From Acidobacteria bacterium OLB17 (GTDB lineage Bacteria > Acidobacteriota > Blastocatellia > Pyrinomonadales > Pyrinomonadaceae), in assembly GCA_001567505.1 (NCBI GenBank), contig LLEU01000043.1, positions 1 through 45,983 of the forward strand: a DNA stretch of 45,983 nucleotides, given 5' to 3'. Position 1 is the first letter of the stretch; every line of letters begins with the position of its first letter. A model generated the notes under the pieces. The model saw only the letters and a list, made by a program, of their open reading frames with translations, was not told where the DNA came from and searched no databases. The translations under genes and the position numbers were made by a program. Positions 25,085 to 34,706 of this stretch are shown piece by piece.

Positions 25085-26073
25085 TCAAACGGCGAACTCG
25101 GGAGAAGCTGCGAAGGGCGGACGTGACGTATTCAGGTTCCGGGAGATGCGGCGGCCGACAGCTTCCTGCAGCTTACGGATCACGTCCGACGCGATCGAAT
25201 CCTGAAGGTCAAAGAGATCGGAAGTCTCATCCTCAAAGATCTTTCCCCAAACGATGCGTTCCGCATGAACGTCCACCATTTCGACCGCAACGCGGATCCT
25301 GCCGTTACGCTGTTGTACCGAACCGGTAAGAACGATATCCACATTCAATTGTCGCCCGGCCGTGAGCGAATCAACGGCCTCCGGCTCAAGGCTTTCCGGC
25401 CGTACCGAAATGTCATCCAGCGTTCCGAGCTTCGCCCGAAGCGTGTCCTGAATGCCGGCGACCACGCGGCCATCATTTGGATCCAAAGTGCGAAAATTCA
25501 GGACGGTGATCGACCTGTGCGGCCGCGTTCGGCCCGCGTTCTCCGAACCGAAGGCCAGCGTGACCGAGAGTACGATCAGCACGTAGCTACCGCGATGGCT
25601 GTACCTCTGAGCGTCGCCCGGTCGAATGAATGGCGGCCGTAGGACGGCCCTTCAGCGTCGGTATTTGTCGGCGGCCGCCGGCCGCTCTCCTCTTCGATGC
25701 TCGGCCCGGCTTCTGCCAGAACCTGTGCGGCAAAGCAATAGCCGCGGCCGGGAACGGTCGCAATGAAGCTGCGGTCGCCCGAATGGTCATCGAACAGTCG
25801 TCGTAAGATCGAGATCTGTTGGGTAAGGTTGTTCTCCTCGACGATTGCGTCGGGCCAGGCGGCCGACAGCAGTGCGTCCTTTGTGACAACAGTGCCGGCA
25901 TTCTCGACGAGACTTACGAGCACGTCGAACGCTTTCGAGGTGACCGGCACGCGTTCGCCGTTAAAGAAGATCGCCCTTCGCAGAGTATCAATGCGGTATT
26001 GACCGCAGCGATAAATTGCCTGTTGCCGAGAGTCCTGCATCATTTTCCGCGTCCGACCTAAGTGGGAAATCAT
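25085..26073 (-). CDS. Membrane-anchored winged-helix regulator with FlgO/TolB-like domain (frameshifted)
   Basis: Two overlapping frames read as one protein of about 330 residues. The N-terminal OmpR/CadC-type winged helix (RCGQYRIDTLRRAIFFNGE, SKAFDVLVSLVENAGTVVT, NNLTQQISILRRLFDD, FIATVPGRGYCF) is followed by a linker, one membrane segment split by the frameshift (GTAIAVAT joined to VLIVLSVTLAFG), and an extracytoplasmic FlgO/TolB-N-like domain (ITVLNFRTLD, IVLTGSVQQRNGRIRVAVEMVD, DLFDLQDSIASDVIRKL). One base is missing at about 25580-25583 (ACG then GTG). The layout suggests CadC-like sensing of a signal outside the membrane coupled to DNA binding. The usual C-terminal TPR array of relatives is absent. 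The start could be the ATG at 26073 or at 26043. Confidence 0.8.
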
Positions 26074-26187
26074 TATATATCAGCCTTGCCGCACATAAAA
26101 AGAACTATTTTTTCAGCTAATTTCATACGAATTCATATTCTCTAACGACCTGCGTGCAGGCCATCGGCCAATATCGTTATCGAAAAT

Positions 26188-27855
26188 ATGAATCTCTTCA
26201 GAACAAAATCCATCGAATCGATCTTGGGCCAGGCCTCGGCAGAGGGTGAGGCCACGCTGAAACGGACACTTGGTGTCACGGCCTTGACGCTTCTCGGCGT
26301 TGGGGCGGTGATCGGAACAGGAATATTCGTCCTCACCGGACAAGCGGCCGGAAGGCACGCGGGCCCGGCCGTCGTTGTCTCGATGATCATCGCAGGGGTC
26401 GTAAGCGCTCTTGCCGCCCTTTGCTATTCGGAGTTCGCTTCGACCGTTCCGGTCGCGGGCTCGGCCTACACGTATGCCTACTCGACGCTCGGCGAATTCA
26501 TTGCGTGGATAATCGGCTGGGACCTTATCCTCGAATACGCATTCGGCGCGGCGACGGTCGCAGTTGGCTGGTCGGGAAATATGATCAGCCTGCTGGCGGA
26601 CTTTGGGGTGATCTTTCCGGTCTCGCTGAGCGCGGCTCCCGGGACGAGGTTCGTGTTCCTTTCGCCGGAAAACGCGGCTCAACTTTCGAACCTTCGCATC
26701 GAGAACACGATCCTTAACCCGCCCGCGGGCTATTCGGTCCTTACCGAAGAGCTGGCCAAAGGAATTGCCCACGCGGGGCTCAGCGTGCCGGTCGAAACGG
26801 CGCTTTTCAACCTTCCTGCATTCCTGATAGCGATCGGCGTGACGGCGTTGCTTGTGAAAGGGATCCGCGAATCGGCGAACTTCAATTCGATAGTCGTCGT
26901 GGTCAAGGTCGCGGTCGTGATCCTGTTCATCATCGCCGGTGTCGGCTACGTGAATACACATTACTTTGGCCTTGGCTGCGAACCCGGCATCGGCGACTGC
27001 CTTCGGTTCCTTCCGCCGAATACGGGAGTTTTCGGCGAATATGGATACAGCGGTGTGCTGACGGGAGCTGCAGTGATCTTCTTTGCCTATATCGGCTTCG
27101 ATGCCGTCTCTACTGCGTCGCAGGAGGCAAAGGACCCTCAACGCGATATGCCGCGTGCGATACTCGGGTCGCTCGTCATCTGTACGATCCTGTACGTACT
27201 TGTGGCGGCCGTAATGGTCGGGCTTCTCCCGTACAGTCAGCTAAAGGAAGAGGCGGCGCCGATCGCGGCCGCGATCACAGCCGCTTCCGGAATGGCAGAG
27301 CATGATTCGTTCGTTGGTTACTTGCTCAGGTCGTTCTCGATCATTATCAAGGTCGGCGCGGTTCTCGGGTTGAGCTCGACCATGGTCGTGCAGATAATGG
27401 GCCAGCCGCGCGTCTTCTACGCAATGGCAAATGATGGACTCCTGCCGAAATGGGCGGCAAAGATACACCCGCGTTACCGCACACCTTACGTTACGACGAT
27501 CGTAACGGGAGCGATCGTTGCCGTAATGGGAGCCCTCGTCCCGATCTCTCTGCTCGGCCAGCTTGTCAGTATCGGGACGCTTTTCGCGTTCGTGATAGTC
27601 TCGATCGGCGTGATCGTACTCCGGCGGACGAAGCCTGACCTGCCGCGCCCGTTCAAAGTGCCGTTCTCGCCGGTGGTACCGATCTTAGCGGCGTTGACGA
27701 GCCTCTATCTGATGTACGGATTGCCGTGGGACACCTGGGCGCGGCTCATTGTTTGGATGGCAATAGGTGTCATCATCTATTTTGCCTACAGCCGGAAGAA
27801 CAGCAATCTGCAGCGGGCGCCTGAAAGCATTGACCCGGCGAGTGCTGCAAGCTGA
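26188..27855 (+). CDS. APC-family amino acid permease
   Basis: 555 residues with about 12-13 membrane segments and the APC signature at the start of the first helix ([19 protein letters not shown], about 36-54), then [26 protein letters not shown] and [25 protein letters not shown]. The latter marks the cationic amino acid transporter/YfnA-like group. A longer extracytoplasmic loop than usual (about 145-200) lies between helices. It moves amino acids, perhaps cationic ones, in symport or exchange. No good ribosome site is seen. The gene is divergent from the winged-helix regulator (114-base gap), which could regulate it; that is inference from position. Confidence 0.92.
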   Translation: MNLFRTKSIESILGQASAEGEATLKRTLGVTALTLLGVGAVIGTGIFVLTGQAAGRHAGPAVVVSMIIAGVVSALAALCYSEFASTVPVAGSAYTYAYSTLGEFIAWIIGWDLILEYAFGAATVAVGWSGNMISLLADFGVIFPVSLSAAPGTRFVFLSPENAAQLSNLRIENTILNPPAGYSVLTEELAKGIAHAGLSVPVETALFNLPAFLIAIGVTALLVKGIRESANFNSIVVVVKVAVVILFIIAGVGYVNTHYFGLGCEPGIGDCLRFLPPNTGVFGEYGYSGVLTGAAVIFFAYIGFDAVSTASQEAKDPQRDMPRAILGSLVICTILYVLVAAVMVGLLPYSQLKEEAAPIAAAITAASGMAEHDSFVGYLLRSFSIIIKVGAVLGLSSTMVVQIMGQPRVFYAMANDGLLPKWAAKIHPRYRTPYVTTIVTGAIVAVMGALVPISLLGQLVSIGTLFAFVIVSIGVIVLRRTKPDLPRPFKVPFSPVVPILAALTSLYLMYGLPWDTWARLIVWMAIGVIIYFAYSRKNSNLQRAPESIDPASAAS

Positions 27856-27892
27856 TCCGGAGCGTTCTTCGGATGATGAGCGAATGCGTCCC
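27856..27892 (-). pseudogene. Relic of a GNAT acetyltransferase N-terminus
   Basis: 37 bases here match the N-terminal region of the GNAT gene (24956-24992) at 33 positions in the same orientation. On the minus strand they read [17 protein letters not shown] against [17 protein letters not shown] in the intact gene. No start, stop or further similarity is clear, so this is a short decayed duplicate. Confidence 0.5.
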
Positions 27893-27974
27893 GGACTGCC
27901 GGCACGTTCGCGATCCAAGAATCACGACGCTTTTTCCGGGGTAGGCTATGGGCTGGAAAGCATTTGCGCCCTGC

Positions 27975-28328
27975 TCACGCGCGGGAAAGAAAGTTCTCGC
28001 CGACAAAGACCCTACGGACCCTGAAATGGGCTGGCGACTCAACGAGGCTGAAGGCCTTCAGGGCCTCGACCCGCGAAAGGAAGACGGGCTCGGGACTGGC
28101 CGGCACGCTCTCGAGCCAATCGGGGATCTCGAGCCCGAGTTCGTCGCAAAGGGTCTCGATCGTGGCGGCAAGGACCGCGTCCTTTGCCGGATCCCCAAGT
28201 TCGAACGGCTCGGCAACGGCGTCCGGGTTCTTGTAGTAACGAAAGTCATCAACGAGATCCATCAGCGCGATCTTCCACCAACGCGGCTCTGCATCCATTC
28301 TTTGTTTTGTTTCTTTCGCGGTGATCAT
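27975..28328 (-). CDS. Small conserved hypothetical protein
   Basis: 117 residues, soluble, acidic. It includes PRWWKIALMDLVDDFRYYK, FELGDPAKDAVLAATIETLCDELGLEIPDWLE and ends in VESPAHFRVRRVFVGENFLSRA. I recall such proteins as short unannotated proteins of this kind of genome; no domain or catalytic motif is visible. It ends abruptly after the arginine/valine-rich strand, which appears to be its natural end. Confidence 0.7.
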   Translation of the reverse strand: MITAKETKQRMDAEPRWWKIALMDLVDDFRYYKNPDAVAEPFELGDPAKDAVLAATIETLCDELGLEIPDWLESVPASPEPVFLSRVEALKAFSLVESPAHFRVRRVFVGENFLSRA

Positions 28329-28355
28329 TTTTCGAACAAGCCGTAGATGTACGAA

Positions 28356-29534
28356 TTATTTCCCGCTCGTGATCAGTTTGGCGATCGTCTGGAGCTGCAT
28401 ATTCGAGGTGCCTTCGTAGATCGCACCGATCTTCGAATCGCGCCAGAATTTTTCGACCGGATAATCTTTCACATAGCCGTAGCCGCCGTAAAGTTCGATG
28501 GCTTTGCTAGAAACGGCCTCGGCGCAGCGTGATGCGTAGAGCTTGGCGACAGCGGCCTCTTTAAGGAACGAGCGGCCGGCGTCCTTGAGGCGTGCCGCGT
28601 TATAGACGAGCAGGCGTGTGGCTTCGATCTCGACCGCCATTTCCGCAAGCTGGAACTGAACGGCCTGAAATGAATTCAGTGCCGAGCCGAACTGCTCGCG
28701 TTCGGCCGTGTATTTGAGAGCGCATTCGTAAGCGCCTTGAGCGATGCCGAGCATTTGGGCGGCGATGCCGATGCGGCCTTCGTTCAGAGTTTCGATCGAG
28801 ACCTTGTAGCCTTTGCCGACCTCGCCGAGGACGTTCTCTTTTGGGACCTTGCAGCCGTCGAAGATCAGTTCGGTGGTCGAGGAAGCGCGAATGCCGAGCT
28901 TGTCCTCTTTCTTGCCGACGGAGAACCCTTCAAAGCCTTTCTCGACGATGAACGCCGTAATGCCTTTATAGCCTGCGTCCGGGTCGATGGTGGCAAACAC
29001 GATGAAGATCTCGGCCTCGTTCCCGTTCGTGATCCAGAGCTTTTGGCCGTTCAGTTCCCAATGATCGCCTTTATCGACGGCTTTCGTCTTGAGCGCGAAA
29101 GCGTCCGAACCCGAGCTCGCTTCCGAAAGCGCGTAAGCGCCGACGCGGCCGGTCGCAAGCTGCGGCATATATTTCTTCTTAAGGTCGCTGCTGCCCCATT
29201 TTAGGAACGCGTTCGTAACAAGCGTGTTGTGTACGTCAACAAAGACCGAGACACTTGCATCGACGCGTGCGAGCTCCTCGATCGCGATGATGGCGTTAAA
29301 TATCGATGAGCCGGCACCGCCGTATTCTTCCGGCGATTCGATCGCCATCAGCCCTAGCTCGAAGCACTGTTTGATCAGGTCGGCATCGAGCTTCGAATTG
29401 TGTTCCATTGCCTCGACCTTCGGCCGCACTTCGCCTTCGGCAAATTCGCGGACAGCCGCACGGAATTGTTCTTCATCTTCTGAAAGGACGGTCAATGCAT
29501 TGTTGTTGATAGGTGCTTCTGCTGGCGTACTCAT
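28356..29534 (-). CDS. Acyl-CoA dehydrogenase
   Basis: 392 residues with the three-part acyl-CoA dehydrogenase structure: N-terminal helical domain, middle beta domain (YALSEASSGSDAF, WITNGNEAEIFIVFA) and C-terminal helical domain (REQFGSALNSFQAVQFQLAEM, AIELYGGYGYVKDYPVEKF). The catalytic base is Glu in GAIYEGTSNMQ. It oxidises an acyl-CoA to the 2-enoyl-CoA, passing electrons via ETF. The chain length looks short-chain/butyryl-type, but specificity is not decided by eye. AAGGAAG precedes the ATG. It stands alone on the minus strand, divergent from the flippase-like gene. Confidence 0.94.
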   Translation of the reverse strand: MSTPAEAPINNNALTVLSEDEEQFRAAVREFAEGEVRPKVEAMEHNSKLDADLIKQCFELGLMAIESPEEYGGAGSSIFNAIIAIEELARVDASVSVFVDVHNTLVTNAFLKWGSSDLKKKYMPQLATGRVGAYALSEASSGSDAFALKTKAVDKGDHWELNGQKLWITNGNEAEIFIVFATIDPDAGYKGITAFIVEKGFEGFSVGKKEDKLGIRASSTTELIFDGCKVPKENVLGEVGKGYKVSIETLNEGRIGIAAQMLGIAQGAYECALKYTAEREQFGSALNSFQAVQFQLAEMAVEIEATRLLVYNAARLKDAGRSFLKEAAVAKLYASRCAEAVSSKAIELYGGYGYVKDYPVEKFWRDSKIGAIYEGTSNMQLQTIAKLITSGK

Positions 29535-29622
29535 AATATTTGCTTCCTTTAGGTTCTCGAAAATCCGGATTGTAGATAAAATAACATTTTAGAAAAGCCC
29601 TCGGACAAAGGCAACGACATAC

Positions 29623-30702
29623 GTGGATCTTGAAAATCAGCCGAGCGACGACGAAACCCCAATTCCTCGGCTCGTACCGCACCACATAACCCGTCTTAAG
29701 GCAGCGGCGATCGTCCTCACCGCGATCGGCGTGGGGCTCTTTGCGTATTTCGTCTATTCGATCGGGTTCTGGGAGCTTGTGGGCGAGGTCGGGAAGCTCG
29801 GCGTCGGCGGATTCGCGGTCCTTCTTCTGATCTACTCTCTACGCGTTGTCGCAAGGGCATCCGCGTGGAAGCTTTCGGTAGGCGATCCATACCGACTGCC
29901 GACCCGCGACGCGCTTTCGGGCGTCGTCATCGGCGAGGCAATGAGCTCCGTCATTCCGCTCGGCATTCTCGTCAGCGGCACGGCAAAGGCCGTGGCCGTA
30001 AGGCGCCGTTTGCCGCTCGTCGTCGGGCTGTCGTCGGTTGCGACCGAGAATCTTTTTTACAGTTTTATTACAAGTCTTTTCCTCATTCTTGGAGCACTGA
30101 CGCTCGTGCGGAGCTTCGAACTCGAAGAAGGCTGGGTCTTTACGATCGACGTTCTGATCGCGGCGCTTATCGCCGTGATAATTTTTCTCGTGCTGCTCGT
30201 CGTCCGGCAATGGCATCTTGCGAGCGAGCTTTTTGAGAAACTGTATCAACGCGGCATCGCACGCTCGGTCACGGGAACGTGGCGGATGCACTTGCGGCTT
30301 TTCGAGAATTTTATTTTCACTTTCTACCGAAAATATCCGCGGCGTTTCCTGCCGATATGTTTTTTCGAGGTCGCTTATCATTCGCTTGGCATCGCAGAGA
30401 TCTGGTACATCCTGAGCCAGATCGGCGAACGGATACCGCATTTTACGCAGGCTTTCCTGCTCGAATCCGTAAGCCGGCTGATCACGATCGTCTTCAAGCT
30501 GATCCCGTTCGTCATAGGTGTTGATGAGGCCGGTGCTCAGTTCGTTACGAGAACGCTTGGAATGGCCGCGGGCATCGGCATCACGATCGCTCTCCTGCGA
30601 AAAGGGCGTATGCTGTTTTGGACGTTCATCGGCCTTTTGCTAATTGCGCGTCGCGGGCTGAAGATCTCACACTTTTTCGGCGGGCCTGCAAAAGAAGATT
30701 AG
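29623..30702 (+). CDS. UPF0104/LPG synthase TM-region (flippase-like) membrane protein
   Basis: 359 residues with about 8 membrane helices, GTG start at 29623. The family pattern includes LRVVARASAWKLS near the second helix, EAMSSVIPLGILVSGTAKAVAVRRRL, FYSFITSLFLILGALTL and SVSRLITIVFKLIPFVIGVDEAGAQFV. These are lysylphosphatidylglycerol synthase TM-region/UPF0104 hallmarks without the synthase domain. Such proteins are thought to flip lipids or glycolipids. The stop overlaps by 4 bases the stop of the convergent SLC13 gene. Confidence 0.88.
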   Translation: MDLENQPSDDETPIPRLVPHHITRLKAAAIVLTAIGVGLFAYFVYSIGFWELVGEVGKLGVGGFAVLLLIYSLRVVARASAWKLSVGDPYRLPTRDALSGVVIGEAMSSVIPLGILVSGTAKAVAVRRRLPLVVGLSSVATENLFYSFITSLFLILGALTLVRSFELEEGWVFTIDVLIAALIAVIIFLVLLVVRQWHLASELFEKLYQRGIARSVTGTWRMHLRLFENFIFTFYRKYPRRFLPICFFEVAYHSLGIAEIWYILSQIGERIPHFTQAFLLESVSRLITIVFKLIPFVIGVDEAGAQFVTRTLGMAAGIGITIALLRKGRMLFWTFIGLLLIARRGLKISHFFGGPAKED

Positions 30703-32489
30703 TTGACCGGCCAGAAGATCGGCACCAGCACGATCGAGACGATGAACACGACGATCGTCAGTATCGAGCCGATCTTCACAAAATCCATAAAGCGATAGCG
30801 GCCCGGCGTGTAGATAAGTACGCATGCGGGTTCAAGCGGAGTGATGAAGGAGAACGACGCAGCGTAAGTGATCGCGATGATGAAGGTGCGCGGATTCAGG
30901 CCGAGCGTGAGTGCCGTTTTGACCGCGACGGGCAGGACGACGAGAGCGGCCGCCTGATTCGACATCGGCTGCGTAAGCGCGACCGTGAGTATGAAGAAAC
31001 CCGCGATAACAGCCGTGCTTCCGTACTCACCGATGTAAGTTTGTATCAGGCCGGCGAGTAACCTGTCAGCGCCGGAAGATTCCATTGCCGCACCGAAACT
31101 CATCATACAGGCGATCATCACGAGCAGACGCATATCGATGAGCGAATAGAGTTCGCGATACCTCACGGTCTGCGTCGCAAGCAGGACCATCACGCCCAGA
31201 AGCACGGCGACAGCAAGCGGAATATCGAGTCCGGTCACGACCTTTGAGATCGAAAGTCCGAGAAAGAGCAAGAAGGCGGCAACGGCCCATTTTCGCTTAG
31301 AAAATCGAGCACTCGTCTCCGAGATCTCTTCGACAAGGACGACCTGGTCGTCGCTTGCCAGCTGCTGCATATTCTCTTTCCGGCCCTGGATCAGAAGCAC
31401 GTCGCCGAACTTGAGTTTTACGTCGCTCAATTTCTCGATCAAGGTCGTTCCGTGACGGTTGATCGCGAGCACCGTCATACGATAGCGCTGGCGGAAATCG
31501 ATCGTCTTAAGAGTCTGGCCGACAAAGACCGAGTCGCGCATAATGATCGCTTCGTACAAGCCGACGTCCTCGCTGCTAAGTTCCTCATCATCGAGGTAAA
31601 GGTCGGGCTTTATCTCGATGCCCTCGATCGGCTTTACGCGAAGCAGATCCTGGATCTTGCCTTCAACGATGAGCGAATCGCGGCGGCGGATCCGCTCGCT
31701 CGATCTCGGTGCGTCGATCCTTGTGCCGTCGCGAACGATGCCGAGGATCGTCAACCCGAGCTCGCTCGACAGATCCGTCTCAGAGATCTTCCGCCCGACG
31801 AGCGGCGATCTCGGCAGTACGACGAGTTCGGTGACGTAATCGCGGATCTTGTATTGATCGGTTAGCGAATCGCTGCTCTCGATCCTCGGCAGCATATGCC
31901 GCCCGAAGAAAAGCATATAGAGCATTCCAAAGGAGAACGTGACGATCCCGACCGGCAGAAGCTCGAACATCGAGAACGGCTGCTGGCCGTATCGCTGGAT
32001 CGCGCCGCTGACGGCCAGATTCGTCGAAGTGCCGATCAGCGTAAGGCTGCCGCCGAGGATCGCCCCGAAGGCGAGCGGCATCAGCAGTTTTGAAGGTGCG
32101 ATCTTTGCCTTGGCCGCGATCCCCATCACGACGGGAAGGAACATCGCGGTCGTCGTGGTGTTCTTGAGCATGCTTGCGCTCAAGGCCGCGACGAACATTA
32201 TCAACGCCGTAAGGAGAAATTCGTTGCTGCCGGCAAGCCGATGGATCCGATGGCCGATCTCATCAACGATGCCTGTTTTCACAAGGCCGCCGACCAGGAC
32301 GAAAAGGCCGCCGATCGTAATGATGATGTCGTTGCCGAAACCTGCGACCGCTTCCTGCACGGTGAGCACCTGCGTGAGGACGAGCGTTATCACGAGCAAA
32401 AGCCCGACAACATCGACGGGCAGTTTCTCGCTCGCGAACAAGATGATCGCAAGGACGAGCAGTGCCAATGTGATCACGATCGGGGTCAT
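30699..32489 (-). CDS. SLC13-family permease with two RCK_C domains
   Basis: 596 residues. The N-terminal half has about six membrane helices with MLKNTTTTAMFLPVVMGIA and GGSLTLIGTSTNLAVSGAI, the SLC13/DASS substrate and sodium motif. Two cytosolic TrkA-C/RCK_C domains follow (about 225-290 and 305-390), then further helices with ALTQPMSNQAAALVVLPVAV, the second repeat of the motif. Substrates are anionic (dicarboxylate, sulfate or phosphate). The RCK_C domains suggest regulation by a ligand. It converges with the flippase-like gene, stops overlapping by 4 bases. Confidence 0.92.
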   Translation of the reverse strand: MTPIVITLALLVLAIILFASEKLPVDVVGLLLVITLVLTQVLTVQEAVAGFGNDIIITIGGLFVLVGGLVKTGIVDEIGHRIHRLAGSNEFLLTALIMFVAALSASMLKNTTTTAMFLPVVMGIAAKAKIAPSKLLMPLAFGAILGGSLTLIGTSTNLAVSGAIQRYGQQPFSMFELLPVGIVTFSFGMLYMLFFGRHMLPRIESSDSLTDQYKIRDYVTELVVLPRSPLVGRKISETDLSSELGLTILGIVRDGTRIDAPRSSERIRRRDSLIVEGKIQDLLRVKPIEGIEIKPDLYLDDEELSSEDVGLYEAIIMRDSVFVGQTLKTIDFRQRYRMTVLAINRHGTTLIEKLSDVKLKFGDVLLIQGRKENMQQLASDDQVVLVEEISETSARFSKRKWAVAAFLLFLGLSISKVVTGLDIPLAVAVLLGVMVLLATQTVRYRELYSLIDMRLLVMIACMMSFGAAMESSGADRLLAGLIQTYIGEYGSTAVIAGFFILTVALTQPMSNQAAALVVLPVAVKTALTLGLNPRTFIIAITYAASFSFITPLEPACVLIYTPGRYRFMDFVKIGSILTIVVFIVSIVLVPIFWPVN

Positions 32490-32719
32490 TACGCCATAGG
32501 ATAGAAGGTTATTGCCGAAGATAAAAGGAAAAAAGTCGGGTGCGGGACGAAAAATGCCTGCCGCAGCATTCCGTTCGGCACAGGCGTACTAGACCTTGCC
32601 GCCGTTCGGGTTTACGATTCAGGGAATAGGCCGACGGCGCGCGTGCCCCGGCAAACAAGCACATTTTCGACATTCGATCGCGGGCCGCAGCCAAGCCTGC
32701 GGTTCCCAAGGAACAAACT

Positions 32720-34261
32720 ATGAAACGACTCAGCATTTTTCTCTTCCTCCTTTTTTCTCTCACCGCTTCGCTCGGAGCACAGACGCTTGATGCAAAGCTG
32801 AAGGAAATAGACGAGTACGCGAACAAGGTAATGGAAACCTGGCGCGCATCCGACGCGGGAATGGCCATCGCGGTCGTAAAGGACGACAAGGTGGTCTTTG
32901 AGAAAGGCTACGGTGTTCGTGAGATCGGAAAGCCCGAGAAGGTCGATGAGAACACGCTTTTTGCGATCGCTTCGAACTCGAAGGCGTTCAACACCGCCGC
33001 GTTGGCGATACTCGTGGACGAAGGGAAGATCAGTTGGGACGACAAGGTCTCGAAATACCTTCCGGAATTTCAGCTCTACGATCCTTGGGTAACGCACGAA
33101 CTCACCGTTCGCGATATCGTTTCGCATCGTGTCGGCCTTGATACATTCAGCGGAGACCTGCTTTGGTACGACACGACCTACTCGACCGACGAGATACTGC
33201 GTCGCGTCCGGTACCTGAAACCCGTTTCGAGCTTTCGCTCGCGTTACGGTTATCAGAATCTCATGTTCATAGCCGCCGGCCGGATCGTCGAGAAAGTTTC
33301 CGGGCAGCCTTGGGCCGACTTCATCAAAACACGTATTTTGACGCCGCTCGGGATGGAACGCACGAACTTGAGCGTCCGAGACCTGAAGGACAATTACGCG
33401 ATGCCGCACAACGAATCCGGTGGAAAGCTGCGCGCACTGCCGCCCGGATTCCTTGACCATGCGATCGGCGCCGTCCGCTTGAATTCGTCCGTGCACGACC
33501 TTTCAAAATGGATCCGTCTGCAGCTCGGGCGAGGAACTTTCGAGGGGAAAACGATCTTTTCGCGGCGGCAAAGTTGGGAAATGTGGTCGCCGAATACGCT
33601 CCAGCCGCTCTCGGAAAGGGCGGTCGAGAATCTGCCGGGACGGCACTTTTCCGCGTATGCGATGGGCTGGGGCACGTATGACTATTACGGACGCAAGATC
33701 ATCAACCACAGCGGCGGCCTCGACGGAATGCTCTCTTACACGGTCCTGATCCCGGAAGAGAATCTCGGTTTCGTCATCCTTACCAACAGCGAATCGCCCG
33801 GTTTTTCGATAATGATGTCGAAGATGCGGGATGTATTTGTGAACGCTCCGTCGCGTGATTGGAACGCCGAGGCCGTCGCTCGTGCCGAAGCTCAAAAGGC
33901 CGCCGAAGCCAAAGAAGCCGCAAAGATCGACGCCGCACGGCTTCCGAACACAAAACCGTCACTCGCCCTTTCGGCCTACGCCGGCACGTACACGAGCCGG
34001 ATGTACGGCGATGTCACGATCGCCGAGGAGAACGGAAAACTCGTGATGCGTCTCGTTCCGGCACCGAATTTCGTCGCCGACCTCGAACACTGGCATCTAG
34101 ACACATGGCAGATCCATTGGCGGCCGACCGTTCATTACAATTTCCCGCGGGGATTCGTGACCTTTACGATCGACGAGAACGGGAAGCCCGATCAACTGAA
34201 GATCGATCAGCCGAACAATGACTTCTGGTTCTACGAACTCGACCTGCATAAGACGCGTTGA
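32720..34261 (+). CDS. Secreted serine hydrolase, beta-lactamase/class C type
   Basis: 513 residues. A signal peptide (about 1-20) is followed by the penicillin-binding-protein fold: SNSK (Ser85-x-x-Lys88) as the nucleophile motif, RYGYQN giving YxN, and HSGG in IINHSGGLDG. The last about 100 residues form the C-terminal DUF3471-like beta domain (YAGTYTSRMYGDVTI). A long Ala/Glu/Lys helical linker with AEAQKAAEAKEAAKIDAARL separates the two. It is probably a periplasmic D-aminopeptidase, esterase or PBP4*-like enzyme. The ribosome site AAGGAAC lies 10 bases before the ATG. Confidence 0.92.
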   Translation: MKRLSIFLFLLFSLTASLGAQTLDAKLKEIDEYANKVMETWRASDAGMAIAVVKDDKVVFEKGYGVREIGKPEKVDENTLFAIASNSKAFNTAALAILVDEGKISWDDKVSKYLPEFQLYDPWVTHELTVRDIVSHRVGLDTFSGDLLWYDTTYSTDEILRRVRYLKPVSSFRSRYGYQNLMFIAAGRIVEKVSGQPWADFIKTRILTPLGMERTNLSVRDLKDNYAMPHNESGGKLRALPPGFLDHAIGAVRLNSSVHDLSKWIRLQLGRGTFEGKTIFSRRQSWEMWSPNTLQPLSERAVENLPGRHFSAYAMGWGTYDYYGRKIINHSGGLDGMLSYTVLIPEENLGFVILTNSESPGFSIMMSKMRDVFVNAPSRDWNAEAVARAEAQKAAEAKEAAKIDAARLPNTKPSLALSAYAGTYTSRMYGDVTIAEENGKLVMRLVPAPNFVADLEHWHLDTWQIHWRPTVHYNFPRGFVTFTIDENGKPDQLKIDQPNNDFWFYELDLHKTR

Positions 34262-34401
34262 CCGACAGGCCGCAGATCGAGCTCCCGACGAGGCGAAACT
34301 GCGGAAAAATAAGCAGTTCCGAACTCGACAAAGCAGGCTTTCTTGTGTAAGAATTTCGCTTCTACACTGTGTTAGACTTGGTTAGGAGATCATTGTTTTA
34401 G

Positions 34402-34602
34402 ATGTCAGAAGAAGCAGTTCAGCAGGCTGAAGCCGCACCCGAAACACCTTCGAACGCCGATGAGGTTCATTATCAGGCGGTCGAAAAAGAGGGCACGGTA
34501 ACCGCCATCTGGGAAATGCAGGGACACAAGCACCTTCGCACGATCGATCCGCGGTCAAATGAAGGTAAGCAGATCCTTGCTCTGTTCGAAACCGCGGCCT
34601 AA
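34402..34602 (+). CDS. Small conserved hypothetical protein
   Basis: 66 residues. The N-terminal third is an acidic, Ala/Glu-rich tail, and the rest (VHYQAVEKEGTVTAIWEMQG, HLRTIDPRSNEGKQILALF) looks like a small folded beta-alpha unit. AGGAG lies at 34382-34386, about 15 bases before the ATG, which is a little far. No function is recognised. It could be too short to call with full confidence, but the ribosome site and the compact design support it. Confidence 0.55.
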   Translation: MSEEAVQQAEAAPETPSNADEVHYQAVEKEGTVTAIWEMQGHKHLRTIDPRSNEGKQILALFETAA

Positions 34603-34706
34603 AGATCGCCGCGTCTCGTTTCCCTAAGTTCAATAAAAAGACGACCTTAAAAGCGTCCGACTCTCGCGAAGCACACCTTGCTTGACGAGGGCCGGTTCGG
34701 TCGCGC

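Noticed and set aside
26113..27141. 342-codon minus-strand frame opposite the permease
   Set aside because: Arg/Asp-rich antisense reading of transmembrane codons, no family features.
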